A stretch of DNA of 64,000 nucleotides from Lentisphaeria bacterium (GTDB lineage Bacteria; Verrucomicrobiota; Lentisphaeria; Victivallales; UBA1829), in assembly GCA_017456805.1 (NCBI GenBank), contig JAFTIQ010000003.1, forward strand, positions 1 to 64,000. The letters run 5' to 3'. Below, piece after piece: positions 44,493 through 53,466 of the stretch. The notes beneath the pieces were generated by a model, which worked only from the letters and a program-made list of their open reading frames with translations, did not search any database and was not told the origin of the DNA. How positions within the stretch are numbered: the stretch's first letter is position 1; every line of letters starts with the position of its first letter. The translations under genes and the position numbers were made by a program.

Positions 44493-47273
44493 TCAGATGG
44501 TTTCGTCATTGCCTTCTGATTCTTCGGGGACTTCCACCGGTTCCACGGGAGCTTCGGCAGCGGCTTCCATCACAGATTCTGCTGCGGCGATTTCCGCTTC
44601 TGCGGCTTTCTTTTCCTCTTCTCCGGGGAGGGCTTCCAATTCTTTCAGACGTGCCACACCGGTGATCTTATCACCCTTGCGGAGATCCATGATCTTTACG
44701 CCCTTGGAGTTTCTGCCCACAATACGGATCTCATCCACAGGGATCCGGACGACTTGTCCGCGTTCCGTGGTGATGATGATTTCATCGCCATGACTGATCT
44801 GGACAGCTGCCACAACGGTTTCGCCTTCGCGGAGGTTGATGTTTTTCACACCCTTTGCACCGCGGCGGGTCAGACGGTAGTGTTCCACATAGCTGCGTTT
44901 TCCCATACCGCCGGAGGTGACGATCAGAAGCTGCGGTTTTCCGGTATCTTCAATGATCTCTTCGCCTTCTGCGCCTTCGGTTTCTTCTGCGGGTTCTTCC
45001 ACTTCGGGGACTTCCGGAACTTCTGCGCCTTCGGGCAGTTCATCCATCTGCGGTGCAGCGCCTTCTGCCGGAACGACTTCCATACCGACAACACAGTCTC
45101 CATCGAGTTTGAAGCGGATACCGGTCACACCTCTTGCGGCACGGCCCATTGCACGGACTTCCTGTTCATAGAAACGGCAAGCCATTCCTTTTTCGGTGGA
45201 AAGAATGATTTCAGAATGACCGTCAACGATTTCAACCGCCACAATATCGTCGCCATCATCAATATTGACGGCGCGGATACCGATCTTGCGGAGGTTCTTG
45301 AATTCCCGGAGCGGGGTTTTCTTGATCACACCGTTTCTGGTTGCCATTGCAACGCAGAAATCAGGATTTTCAAACATATCCTTGCGGATGGTGATCATGG
45401 AGCGGATCTGTTCGCCTTCCCCGATCTTCAGCAGATTGGTGATCGCTCTTCCCTTGCCGGTACGGGCTCCTTCCGGCACTTCGTACACATTCAGCCAGTG
45501 CATGATACCCTTGTTCGTGAAGAACAGGATGATATCATGGCTGTCAGCATTGAACAGATGTTCCACATAATCTTCATCTTTGGTTTCCATTCCGATGATA
45601 CCCTTTCCGCCGCGATGCTGCGTTTCATAGGTGTCAGCCGGGACGCGTTTGATGTATCCGGTGTTGGAAACGGTGATCACGCAGGAGTGGTGCGGGATCA
45701 GGTCTGCAATATCAATATCACCGGTATCGTGGGTGATATCGGTCAGACGTTTGGTTGCATATTTTGCCTTGACTTCCAGCAATTCTTCTTTGATCACGCC
45801 GAGACGGAGTTCACGGGAGGCAAGCAGGCTCTTCAGATATTCGATCTGCTTGACCAGTTCGTTATATTCGTTCTGAAGATCTTCAATTGCCAGTCCGGTC
45901 AACTGATACAATCTCATATCGAGGATCGCGCGGACCTGGATTTTGGTGAAGCCGAACCGGGCGATCAATGCTTCCTGCGCTTCTTCACGGACACGGCTGG
46001 AACGGATGATCTTCACCACTTCGTCCAGATTGTTGACCGCGATCAGCAAACCATCCAAAATGTGCTTTCTTGCTTCCGCTTTGTTGAGTTCAAAACGGGT
46101 TCTGCGGGTGACCACATCCAGACGGTGGTCGATATACCGCTGAAGCACCTGCGGCAATGTCAGGATCTTGGGACGGTTCATATCGACAACAAGCATGTTG
46201 CAGCCGATGATGGTTTCCATCTGGGTATTTGCAAAAAGCTGAGTCAGGATGACAGACGCCATTGCACCGCGCTTGATGTCGATGACGATGCGGATCCCTG
46301 CACGGGAGCTTGTCTGGTCACTGAGCCCTGTAATACCGACGATCTTTTTATCTTTGACCAGATCCGCGATTCTCTTGACCATCATTTCCTTGTTGACACC
46401 GTAAGGGATTTCGGTAACGATGATGGATTCTTTTCCGTTCTTTTCCACGATTTCCGCTTTTGCACGGACTTTGATCACGCCGTGTCCGGTTTCGTAGAAC
46501 TTGCGGATGGGAGTCAAACCGTAAATGATGCCTCCTGTGGGGAAGTCAGGACCGGGGATGTATTTCATGAGGTCACTGGCAGTTGCGGAGGGATTTTCCA
46601 TGATATAAACCGCCCCGTCAATGATTTCTCCCAGGTTGTGCGGCGGAATATTGGTTGCCATACCAACCCCGATTCCCATGCTTCCGTTGACCAGCAGGTT
46701 GGGGAACTTTGCGGGCAGAACTTCCGGTTCCACTTCCGTTTCGTCAAAGTTGGGGATCATGTTGACGGTATCTTTATCAAGATCTGCCAGCATTTCTTCT
46801 GCGATGCGTTCCATGCGGCATTCGGTATAACGGGATGCAGCAGCGGGGTCGCCGTCAATGGTACCGAAGTTACCCTGTCCTTCGATCAGCGGGTTTCTGA
46901 GAGAGAACCACTGAGCAAGACGGACAAGTGCATCATATACGGCAGCATCGCCATGCGGGTGATATTTCCCCATGACTTCCCCGACGACACGGGCGCATTT
47001 GACGGTTGCATGAGATTTGTAAAGACCGAGTTTTTTCATTCCGTAAAGGATACGGCGGTTCACGGGTTTGAGACCGTCACGGACATCCGGAATCGCACGT
47101 CCCACGTTCACACTGAGGGAGTACTGCAAGTAAGCAGTGTGCATGATATCCTCGATATTGTAAGGATAATCCTTCATCTGCACAACTTCTTCTGCAGGGG
47201 CCTGAGTTTCCTCAGCGGGAACGATCACATTTTCGTCCTGCGGGGGCAGACCATTGTTGGTTTCGTCGCTCAT
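44493..47273 (-). CDS. gyrA: DNA gyrase subunit A
   Basis: GyrA cuts and rejoins DNA in gyrase. The 926-residue protein has the [20 protein letters not shown] start, catalytic Y149 (SRYTECRM), and the quinolone region [14 protein letters not shown], where A110 replaces the Ser83 of E. coli while D114 (Asp87) is kept. The GyrA box reads QHRGGKG (usual QRRGGKG). Two acidic inserts stand out: residues about 728-775 between propeller blades ([19 protein letters not shown]) and the last 45 residues. The N terminus also has about 33 extra residues. It is monocistronic with its own promoter and terminator; gyrB is not nearby. Confidence 0.96.
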   Translation of the reverse strand: MSDETNNGLPPQDENVIVPAEETQAPAEEVVQMKDYPYNIEDIMHTAYLQYSLSVNVGRAIPDVRDGLKPVNRRILYGMKKLGLYKSHATVKCARVVGEVMGKYHPHGDAAVYDALVRLAQWFSLRNPLIEGQGNFGTIDGDPAAASRYTECRMERIAEEMLADLDKDTVNMIPNFDETEVEPEVLPAKFPNLLVNGSMGIGVGMATNIPPHNLGEIIDGAVYIMENPSATASDLMKYIPGPDFPTGGIIYGLTPIRKFYETGHGVIKVRAKAEIVEKNGKESIIVTEIPYGVNKEMMVKRIADLVKDKKIVGITGLSDQTSSRAGIRIVIDIKRGAMASVILTQLFANTQMETIIGCNMLVVDMNRPKILTLPQVLQRYIDHRLDVVTRRTRFELNKAEARKHILDGLLIAVNNLDEVVKIIRSSRVREEAQEALIARFGFTKIQVRAILDMRLYQLTGLAIEDLQNEYNELVKQIEYLKSLLASRELRLGVIKEELLEVKAKYATKRLTDITHDTGDIDIADLIPHHSCVITVSNTGYIKRVPADTYETQHRGGKGIIGMETKDEDYVEHLFNADSHDIILFFTNKGIMHWLNVYEVPEGARTGKGRAITNLLKIGEGEQIRSMITIRKDMFENPDFCVAMATRNGVIKKTPLREFKNLRKIGIRAVNIDDGDDIVAVEIVDGHSEIILSTEKGMACRFYEQEVRAMGRAARGVTGIRFKLDGDCVVGMEVVPAEGAAPQMDELPEGAEVPEVPEVEEPAEETEGAEGEEIIEDTGKPQLLIVTSGGMGKRSYVEHYRLTRRGAKGVKNINLREGETVVAAVQISHGDEIIITTERGQVVRIPVDEIRIVGRNSKGVKIMDLRKGDKITGVARLKELEALPGEEEKKAAEAEIAAAESVMEAAAEAPVEPVEVPEESEGNDETI

Positions 47274-47314
47274 AATTCACCTTGGGTAATAGATTCAAAT
47301 TTCAGTTCAGCGGT

Positions 47315-47343
47315 AATATACACTCACATGCGCGCATACGCAA
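47315..47343 (-). promoter_or_regulatory. gyrA promoter with alternating purine-pyrimidine spacer
   Basis: On the minus strand TTGCGT (47343-47338) and TATATT (47320-47315) are 17 bp apart, 42 bp upstream of the gyrA ATG. The DNA from 47325 to 47342 alternates purine and pyrimidine without a break and includes the palindrome ATGCGCGCAT (47328-47337), which is typical of Z-DNA-prone sequence. Confidence 0.6.
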
Positions 47344-47393
47344 GCGCACGCGAAAGAAAACACGTTTTTTTTCTGCAAAAAAATGAACTTTTT

Positions 47394-47969
47394 TCAAGGT
47401 TTTCCGGCGGATGGTGCAATCAGAAACGGTGACTCCGGAAAAAATGAGAAATTCCCCCCGTCCCATTCCCTGAAGATTTGTTGAAGATATTCTTTTTCCG
47501 GAGGAGTGAGCCCCGGGAAAACCGGAAGCAATTCTGTATAACTCCGGACCGTTTTTTTCATTTCCGTTACATGCCCGCCGACATGCAGAATAATGATTGT
47601 TGCTTTATCTTTGTGATCAATCAGTTTTTCGATCATCAGCGGCATTTCCGCACTGTTATTTTTCGTGAGCCCGGGAATGAGAAAATAAGAATCCCCCTCC
47701 TGATCGGGATCTTTCAGACACTTCATATAACCGGAATTCTGCCTGATATAATCCGGAGTATCCGGGAATTTTCCATTGTGTTCCTCTGCGTACATATAAC
47801 AGAGATGCCCGTTGAGTTTGAGATTGGCAATACATCTTGTTACGACATGGTGATCATAGCAGCGGGTTAAATGCATATATGCCTCCACTCCGCAAAATCC
47901 GGCAAGAAACAGAATGATCCCGCAGCTCAACAGAAGTTTTTTCAACGGATATTTTTTGTGCTCTGTCAT
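47394..47969 (-). CDS. Pseudopilin-derived single-pass membrane protein
   Basis: The ATG at 47969 is chosen over an upstream in-frame ATG at 48074 because AAGGA precedes it and the product then begins with a basic N terminus and one membrane helix (about 13-30). The segment RCIANLKLNGHLCYMYAEEHNGKFPDTPDY resembles the post-helix region of DUF1559/H-X9-DG pseudopilins (CxxNLKQ.G.A..MYA...NG.FP), and HVGGHV resembles their DGHV end. The FTLIELL cleavage motif is missing. It lies alone between gyrA (-) and the epimerase fusion (+). A degenerate, non-processed pilin-like protein is the best reading; function unknown. Confidence 0.6.
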   Translation of the reverse strand: MTEHKKYPLKKLLLSCGIILFLAGFCGVEAYMHLTRCYDHHVVTRCIANLKLNGHLCYMYAEEHNGKFPDTPDYIRQNSGYMKCLKDPDQEGDSYFLIPGLTKNNSAEMPLMIEKLIDHKDKATIIILHVGGHVTEMKKTVRSYTELLPVFPGLTPPEKEYLQQIFREWDGGNFSFFPESPFLIAPSAGKP

Positions 47970-48141
47970 GGAGTTTTTCCTTATGTCAGCGGTAATATAA
48001 TTGCTGAATGAGAGTTTGTCAAGGACGATGATGTTTTCAAATCCTTTCTCCATCCGTATAAAAAAATCTCCCATCCTCTGTTGAAAAATTCTCTTCCGGC
48101 ATTATATTTCTCAGAACAGCGTTAACACAAGGCGGAATGGT

Positions 48142-49521
48142 ATGGAACAAATCTTAATCACTGGCGGAACAGGATTTTTCGGAAAATCTTTGCTCAAAGC
48201 AGATCTCTTTTCCGGAGATACTCAGATCTTCCTCCTTTCCAGAAACGGGCTCCGTTCCAAAATACCGTGCAAGTCAAAGATCATTCCCATTTTCGGTGAC
48301 ATCAGAACAATCGATCTTTCAGGTTTTACGTTCGATTCCGTCATTCATGCCGCAGCTCCATCCGGCGGCGGGGCAACCGATGAGGAAATGTATTCCATCA
48401 TTACGGAGGGAACCGCCCATCTTCTCGGAGAACTGAAAAAAATGGGAACCGTCAAACGCCTCCTTTATGTCAGTTCCGGCGCAGTTTACGGCAAACAGGA
48501 AAATGAGTTTCTGAAAGAAACCGATCCTTTGGCGCCCGTCACTCTCTACGGCAAAGGAAAAGTCGAGGCAGAGTCAATGTGTCTCAACTCCGGGATCCCG
48601 ACGGTGATTGCCAGATGTTTTGCGTTCGCAGGTGAATTTCTGCCGAAAAATGCCCATTTCGCAATCGGAAACTTCCTTGCTGATCTGGAACAGAAACGGA
48701 CGATCCATATCAATGGCGACGGTTCCCCGATCCGCTCTTATCTTTATGCCGATGATTTGGCTTATTGGCTCGCATCATTGCTGAAACGCGGTAAAACCGG
48801 GGAAGCCTACAACGTGGGATCTGAGGAACCTGTTTCCATCCGGGAACTGGCGGAGCTCATTGCTGCAAGAGCAAATCCCCCCCTTCCGGTTGAGATCAGG
48901 GGCGTTCCCACCGGAGAGAAGCCCCAGCGGTATCTGCCCTCTACGGAGAAGATCCGTTCGGAACTCGGGCTTCCGGTTCCCCGGACGCTGCATGAGATCC
49001 TGCAAATTCTGGCTCCTGCCGATGACTTTTCCGCTCGGGATTCCTGGCTGGAAATGGAGGATGATGCGCTTTCTGCCGATTGTATTCTGGATTTTCACAA
49101 GGCTTCCGGAAACGGCGGACAGCATGTGAATAAAACTTCGTCAGCTGTCCGGCTGAAACATGAAAAGAGCGGCTTGGAATCGCTTTGTGCCGAACATCGC
49201 TCCCAGCATGATAACCGGCGGTGTGCCCTGGAGTATCTGCGGCATCGGATGGCGTTGCAGATCAGGCGCCCCGCCGATCCCGGGTTCCGGGTCGGAGATC
49301 CCCCCGTTTCCATGAAAAACCGGGCCTATCCTCTCTGGATGGCAAAGCTGCTGGATGTATTTGCTGAATCCGAATTCCATCCCCGTCTGACCGCTGAGAA
49401 GGTTGGAACGGGCAGCACGAAACTGATCAAACTTTTTTATCGGGACAGTTCTTTATGGCAGCATGTTCAAACCATGCGGTCGGAAGCCGGACTTCCCCCG
49501 TTGAAATCACCGGAGAAATAA
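48142..49521 (+). CDS. NAD-dependent epimerase fused to a release-factor-like GGQ domain
   Basis: Residues 1-290 form an extended SDR/nucleotide-sugar epimerase: GGTGFFGKS (8-16) binds NAD, VSSGAVYG and Y136-x3-K140 are catalytic, and YNVGSEEPVSIRELAELIA is the usual C-terminal part. Residues 305-459 are a class I release-factor-type domain: HKASGNGGQHVNKTSSAVRL holds the GGQ (325-327) that triggers peptidyl-tRNA hydrolysis, followed by EHRSQHDNRRCALEYLRHRM. No stop-codon recognition domain is present, so it resembles ArfB/C12orf65-like rescue factors. The two parts share one frame with no stop. An internal ATG (49054, Met305) at the junction has no clear ribosome site. The FAD gene follows at once. 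Confidence 0.85.
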   Translation: MEQILITGGTGFFGKSLLKADLFSGDTQIFLLSRNGLRSKIPCKSKIIPIFGDIRTIDLSGFTFDSVIHAAAPSGGGATDEEMYSIITEGTAHLLGELKKMGTVKRLLYVSSGAVYGKQENEFLKETDPLAPVTLYGKGKVEAESMCLNSGIPTVIARCFAFAGEFLPKNAHFAIGNFLADLEQKRTIHINGDGSPIRSYLYADDLAYWLASLLKRGKTGEAYNVGSEEPVSIRELAELIAARANPPLPVEIRGVPTGEKPQRYLPSTEKIRSELGLPVPRTLHEILQILAPADDFSARDSWLEMEDDALSADCILDFHKASGNGGQHVNKTSSAVRLKHEKSGLESLCAEHRSQHDNRRCALEYLRHRMALQIRRPADPGFRVGDPPVSMKNRAYPLWMAKLLDVFAESEFHPRLTAEKVGTGSTKLIKLFYRDSSLWQHVQTMRSEAGLPPLKSPEK

Positions 49522-49524
49522 TTG

Positions 49525-51096
49525 ATGAAAGTTGTAGTAAAACTGGAAATCCCCGCTGGAAAGATCCCTGCCGATCCTGCCGATTTTTTGCGGAAAAGAA
49601 CCGTTCAGGCCTGCGGGATCTCATCGGCAAACCTTTTGGATTTCCGGATCCTCAAGCGGAGTCTGGATGCCCGGAAAAAACCGGATGTCAAAGTAATTTA
49701 TTCCATCCTTGCAGAATTGAAAGAGGGAACCGTACCGGTCAACGCAACGGAGCCGCCTCCGCCGGAAACAGAACAATGGCATCTGCCCGAAGTCAAACAC
49801 CCGGTACAGAATCCGGTGATCGTTGGCGCCGGCCCCGCTGGATTGTTTGCCGGCCTTGTGCTGGCTGCTGCCGGATGCAAACCGGTGATCCTGGAACGGG
49901 GAAAAGATGTTGACCGCCGGAAAGCCGATATCGATCAGTTTTTTGCAGACCGTCAAGTGAATCCGGAAAGCAATTTTCTGTTTGGGGAAGGCGGCGCAGG
50001 AACGTGGTCCGATGGAAAACTTTTTACCCGGATCCGCGATCCGAGATGTGACTTTGTTCTTCAGGAATTTGTCAAAGCCGGAGCCGCTCCGGAAATCCTT
50101 TATTTTGCGCATCCCCATCTCGGCTCTGATAAATTGCCCGGGATCATTGCCAATATCCGGAAGAAGATTATCTCTCTCGGCGGAACTTTTTTGTGGGATA
50201 CCCGCGTGGAAAGCGTCAATCCGGGAATCGAATTTGAATATTTTACCCTTTCCGGCGGAGAGAAAATCCATGCCCCTGCCGCAATCATCGGATGCGGCCA
50301 CAGTGCCCGCAAATTGATTGAATCCCTGACACAATACGGTGTAAAATACCGGATGAAAGGGTTTCAGCTTGGCTGCCGGATCGAACATCCCAGCGGTTTT
50401 ATCAACCGGGCGCAATTCGGAGTGGAAAATCCATGCGCGGCTCTCGGAGCCGCTGAATATACCATGTCATCCCGGCCTTTCGGGGCTGGAAACGGCGCAA
50501 CGACTTTCTGTATGTGTCCCGGCGGTGAGATCATTCCGGCAGTTTGCGAAGCGGGAAGACTCTGCACGAACGGGATGAGTAATGCCGCCCGGGATGGTGC
50601 GTTTTCCAATGCCGCAATCGTAACGACTCTGCAGGAAGGTTTGTTCCGGACTCCTGCGGAAGCCTATGCATTTCTGGAAGAGATCGAAACTTCTGCATAT
50701 CAGGCAGGCGGTGCAGGGTTTTCCGCCCCGGCTCAAAGAGCTATGGATTTTGTTTACGGGAAGAAAGGTTCTCTTCCCCGGGAAACCAGTTACCGCTGCG
50801 GAATCGTTCCCCGACGGTTGGATGCGCTGCTGCCGGATCCTGTCAGATTTTCTCTTTCCGGTGCATTGCGGCATTTTGACAAAATCTGCAAAGGTTTTGC
50901 CCGGGAAGGAACGCTTATCGGCATAGAAACCCGTGTTTCCAGTCCGGTCCGTTTTGAACGCGATCCGGAAACGCTTATGTCATCAATGAAACATTTGTAC
51001 ATTGGCGGCGAGGGCGGTGGCTGTGCCGGCGGAATCGTTTCTGCGGCAGTTGACGGCGTGAAATTGGCGGAAGCTCTTCTGACCGCCGGAAGATGA
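49525..51096 (+). CDS. FAD-dependent dehydrogenase (COG2509-like)
   Basis: The 523-residue protein has a short N-terminal domain (KVVVKLEIPA, FLRKRTVQACGI), an FAD-binding loop VIVGAGPAGLFAGLVLAAAG (about 109-128), the characteristic ESNFLFGEGGAGTWSDGKL, and the closing YIGGEGGGCAGGIVSAAVDG. This matches a widespread family of uncharacterised FAD dehydrogenases. The ATG at 49525 is preferred over the TTG at 49522; GGAG at 49512-49515 supports it. It starts 3 bp after the epimerase-GGQ fusion, so the two are probably one unit. Substrate unknown. Confidence 0.85.
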   Translation: MKVVVKLEIPAGKIPADPADFLRKRTVQACGISSANLLDFRILKRSLDARKKPDVKVIYSILAELKEGTVPVNATEPPPPETEQWHLPEVKHPVQNPVIVGAGPAGLFAGLVLAAAGCKPVILERGKDVDRRKADIDQFFADRQVNPESNFLFGEGGAGTWSDGKLFTRIRDPRCDFVLQEFVKAGAAPEILYFAHPHLGSDKLPGIIANIRKKIISLGGTFLWDTRVESVNPGIEFEYFTLSGGEKIHAPAAIIGCGHSARKLIESLTQYGVKYRMKGFQLGCRIEHPSGFINRAQFGVENPCAALGAAEYTMSSRPFGAGNGATTFCMCPGGEIIPAVCEAGRLCTNGMSNAARDGAFSNAAIVTTLQEGLFRTPAEAYAFLEEIETSAYQAGGAGFSAPAQRAMDFVYGKKGSLPRETSYRCGIVPRRLDALLPDPVRFSLSGALRHFDKICKGFAREGTLIGIETRVSSPVRFERDPETLMSSMKHLYIGGEGGGCAGGIVSAAVDGVKLAEALLTAGR

Positions 51097-51235
51097 TTTG
51101 CGACAGAAAATGATTTGAGATTGAGGAAGAGAGAACAACCTTTCCCAAAACCCCATCTCCTTTTTCCAAACTTTTTTTGCGGCATTTTCATTTTTTGTGG
51201 CCCCAAGAAAAGAAAATACCATCAGGTGGAGCTTT

Positions 51236-52657
51236 TCAGGATTTCTTTTTCTTCGTGATTATTGTCAGCAAGGCTCCAAACAGAATTATACTGCCCAATC
51301 CAAGAGAAATGGGCAAAAAAATACGTTCATCAAAAGGGGAAAAATACCTTTTATAATATGAAAGGATAACCGGAACCATGGAAAGAACAGGTAAAATCGC
51401 TTTATAAAGCAAGTTTTCGGAAAATGTTTGGAATCTTATTTTTCTTATTTTGCAAAATTCGATTAAGATCCCGATCATGATCCAAATCTGTAAAGCGTAG
51501 AACATGACAGATACTGGTCCGCCAAAAAGCCATGAACCGCCACATAAAATCCAAGAGACAAGCATCATGCCGAAATAGCATGAAATTGTTTTTTTGGCAT
51601 TGATATTTTCAGATTTCTCTGCAGCTGTGATTTCCGAGTTTTTCGGTTCGTTATTCTGGAACTGTTTTTCAACCGGCATGCAAGATTCTCTCAGTTTTTC
51701 AACCCTTTCGACTTTGTCTTGAATTAAGTCGCAGGCCCCGGCATAAAACTTTATAGCCACATAAAGATTCCCTTCCTCTTCTGCCCGTTGAGCATGTTTT
51801 AACGATATTTCAGCTTCACGGGGCATGTTTTCCTGAAGTTCATGGGTAAAACGATCAATTTTTTCCTTTTCAAAAAGAATTTGCTCGCGCAACAATTTGT
51901 TTAGTCTGTTTTCTTCGTCATCAGATTGACCCTTCCATGAGGCAAAGAGAGGAATCTCATTCCAGCGCAAGGGGTCTCCAGACCAGCTGATATTCTGAGC
52001 TTCAGGTGTTCCACTGATCCGGAGACATTTTTGAAAGGAATGAAACGTATTTATTGCAGGATTTTCGATTGAGTCCAAAAGTGCTTTTGTGAAAAATCCG
52101 TGATTGGTTTCAGGATCTTCAAAGGCTCGTTCTCCTGTGCTGCATGAGTTCAGAATCAGGGGAGGGATAATGGATCGATTCTGATTTTGAACGAGTGCTG
52201 TATTGATGGCAATATCCCGTGCCTGATCACAGATATAATTTCCTGCACGATCTGCAAGCATGTTGCTCCGGCAGCAATCCAGAATAAAAAGCCGGTTCAA
52301 TCCGGGGATGTTGGTGAGATCGATCAACTGGGGAAGCGAAACGGATCCGATAGAATAAAATGCTTTATTTGCGCGGGCTGTCGGCCCCACCAGATAATGA
52401 GTCCCTTCTATTTCTCGTCCATGTCCGGAAAAATAAAAGACGAAGATATCCCCTTCTTTCAGTTCCCGGGTGATCGTTTCGATCTTTTCAATGATCTTTT
52501 CACTGTGAGCATCATCATTAAACAGAGCTTCAACGGTATCATACTGAGCTCTGGCAAATGCTGTCATCAGAGACGTAGCATCGTTAACTGCACAGTTTAA
52601 AGTATTGATCCCGTTTTTATATCTGTCAATTCCGATAAATAAACCGATTCGTTTCAT
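51236..52657 (-). CDS. Caspase-like (C14) protease with four C-terminal membrane helices
   Basis: Residues 1-240 form a metacaspase/orthocaspase domain: RIGLFIGIDRYKN start, catalytic His79 in FYFSGHGRE and catalytic Cys (C129, in FILDCCRSNM), then LILNSCSTGERAFED and HGFFTKALL. A charged helical linker (about 245-330) and four membrane helices (about 359-378, 382-402, 417-436, 446-467) follow, ending in a lysine tail. Metacaspases cut after Arg or Lys; this one should work at the inner membrane. Its ATG overlaps the stop of a 38-residue ORF (ATGA). The gene reads visibly more A+T-rich than its neighbours, which suggests transfer. Its role (stress, death, defence) is open. Confidence 0.85.
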   Translation of the reverse strand: MKRIGLFIGIDRYKNGINTLNCAVNDATSLMTAFARAQYDTVEALFNDDAHSEKIIEKIETITRELKEGDIFVFYFSGHGREIEGTHYLVGPTARANKAFYSIGSVSLPQLIDLTNIPGLNRLFILDCCRSNMLADRAGNYICDQARDIAINTALVQNQNRSIIPPLILNSCSTGERAFEDPETNHGFFTKALLDSIENPAINTFHSFQKCLRISGTPEAQNISWSGDPLRWNEIPLFASWKGQSDDEENRLNKLLREQILFEKEKIDRFTHELQENMPREAEISLKHAQRAEEEGNLYVAIKFYAGACDLIQDKVERVEKLRESCMPVEKQFQNNEPKNSEITAAEKSENINAKKTISCYFGMMLVSWILCGGSWLFGGPVSVMFYALQIWIMIGILIEFCKIRKIRFQTFSENLLYKAILPVLSMVPVILSYYKRYFSPFDERIFLPISLGLGSIILFGALLTIITKKKKS

Positions 52658-52770
52658 TTTGCATGGACTCCCAGGGGCAGGTTGAATTTCCGGTCGATCA
52701 TTTTCAATTTCGCCCGTAAATATGCGGTGATCCCGATAATGTATCCTGAAATCTGGTAAAAATCAAACAT
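52654..52770 (-). CDS. 38-residue small ORF coupled to the metacaspase
   Basis: The frame runs from an ATG at 52770 to a TGA at 52654-52656, with AAAGGAA eight bases upstream. The product starts MFDFYQISGYIIGITAYL, a hydrophobic stretch long enough to touch or cross a membrane, followed by a basic half with R19, K21, K23, R27 and K28. The stop shares bases with the metacaspase start (ATGA), so the protease is translated by coupling. It may be a leader, a regulator or a substrate of the protease. No known family was recognised. Confidence 0.65.
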   Translation of the reverse strand: MFDFYQISGYIIGITAYLRAKLKMIDRKFNLPLGVHAK

Positions 52771-52836
52771 TTTCTCATTCCTTTCACTGTTTTGTTACAA
52801 CAGATGAAAAAAAATGGAAAATCTGACAGCAGAAAA

Positions 52837-53466
52837 TTATTTTTCGATAATAAAAACGCAGGTGGACGCAAAAAGATTCGGCCACAGCCGGCAGCGGAGT
52901 GGAATCCGGTTCCGTTCCTGTAAGGGAATCTCTTTGATGATTTTGATCCCGCGTGCCTGACACAGATTCCGGAAATCACTGATCGTTCCCAAGTGGATGT
53001 TGGTGGTGTCATACCACTGCATCGGAAGGGTCCGGGTAACAGGCATGTTGCCCAGCGCAATCTGGATCCGGGCGCGCCAATAACCGATATTGATGAAACT
53101 CACGATCCCGCGTCTGCCGATCCGGAGCATTTCATCCAGAATCACATCCGGACGCTTCACCGTTTGAAAGGTCTGACTCAAAATAACAAAATCATAGGAT
53201 GCGTCTTTGAAATCGCTCAGCCCGTCATCCAGGTTTTTTTGGATCACAGGAACTCCGCGCCCGATACATTCAATAACTTTTTCCTCGTTCATTTCTACGC
53301 CCATGACCCGGGCTCCTTTCAGAACCTGCATCGCTTTCAGCAAGCGTCCGGTCCCGCAGCCAAGGTCAAGGATCCGGACATTTTCCGGAATCATTTCTGT
53401 CATCGTGGAAAGGTCACGGCGGGAATAAATATACTGTTCGGCAGCTTTGATCAGATCACTTCTCAT
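52837..53466 (-). CDS. metW: Methionine biosynthesis protein MetW
   Basis: MetW is a SAM-methyltransferase-like protein that works with MetX in methionine synthesis. The 209-residue protein has ILDLGCGTGRLLKAM, GVEMNEEKV, FVILSQTFQTVKRPDVILDEMLRIG and WYDTTNIHLGTISDF, all typical. It overlaps the metX 3' end by 11 bp, the standard metXW arrangement. Confidence 0.93.
   Translation of the reverse strand: MRSDLIKAAEQYIYSRRDLSTMTEMIPENVRILDLGCGTGRLLKAMQVLKGARVMGVEMNEEKVIECIGRGVPVIQKNLDDGLSDFKDASYDFVILSQTFQTVKRPDVILDEMLRIGRRGIVSFINIGYWRARIQIALGNMPVTRTLPMQWYDTTNIHLGTISDFRNLCQARGIKIIKEIPLQERNRIPLRCRLWPNLFASTCVFIIEK

Noticed and set aside
44754..47432. An 892-codon open frame on the plus strand over gyrA
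   Set aside because: It is the antisense shadow of gyrA, with His/Asp/Phe-rich low-complexity text and no recognisable domain.
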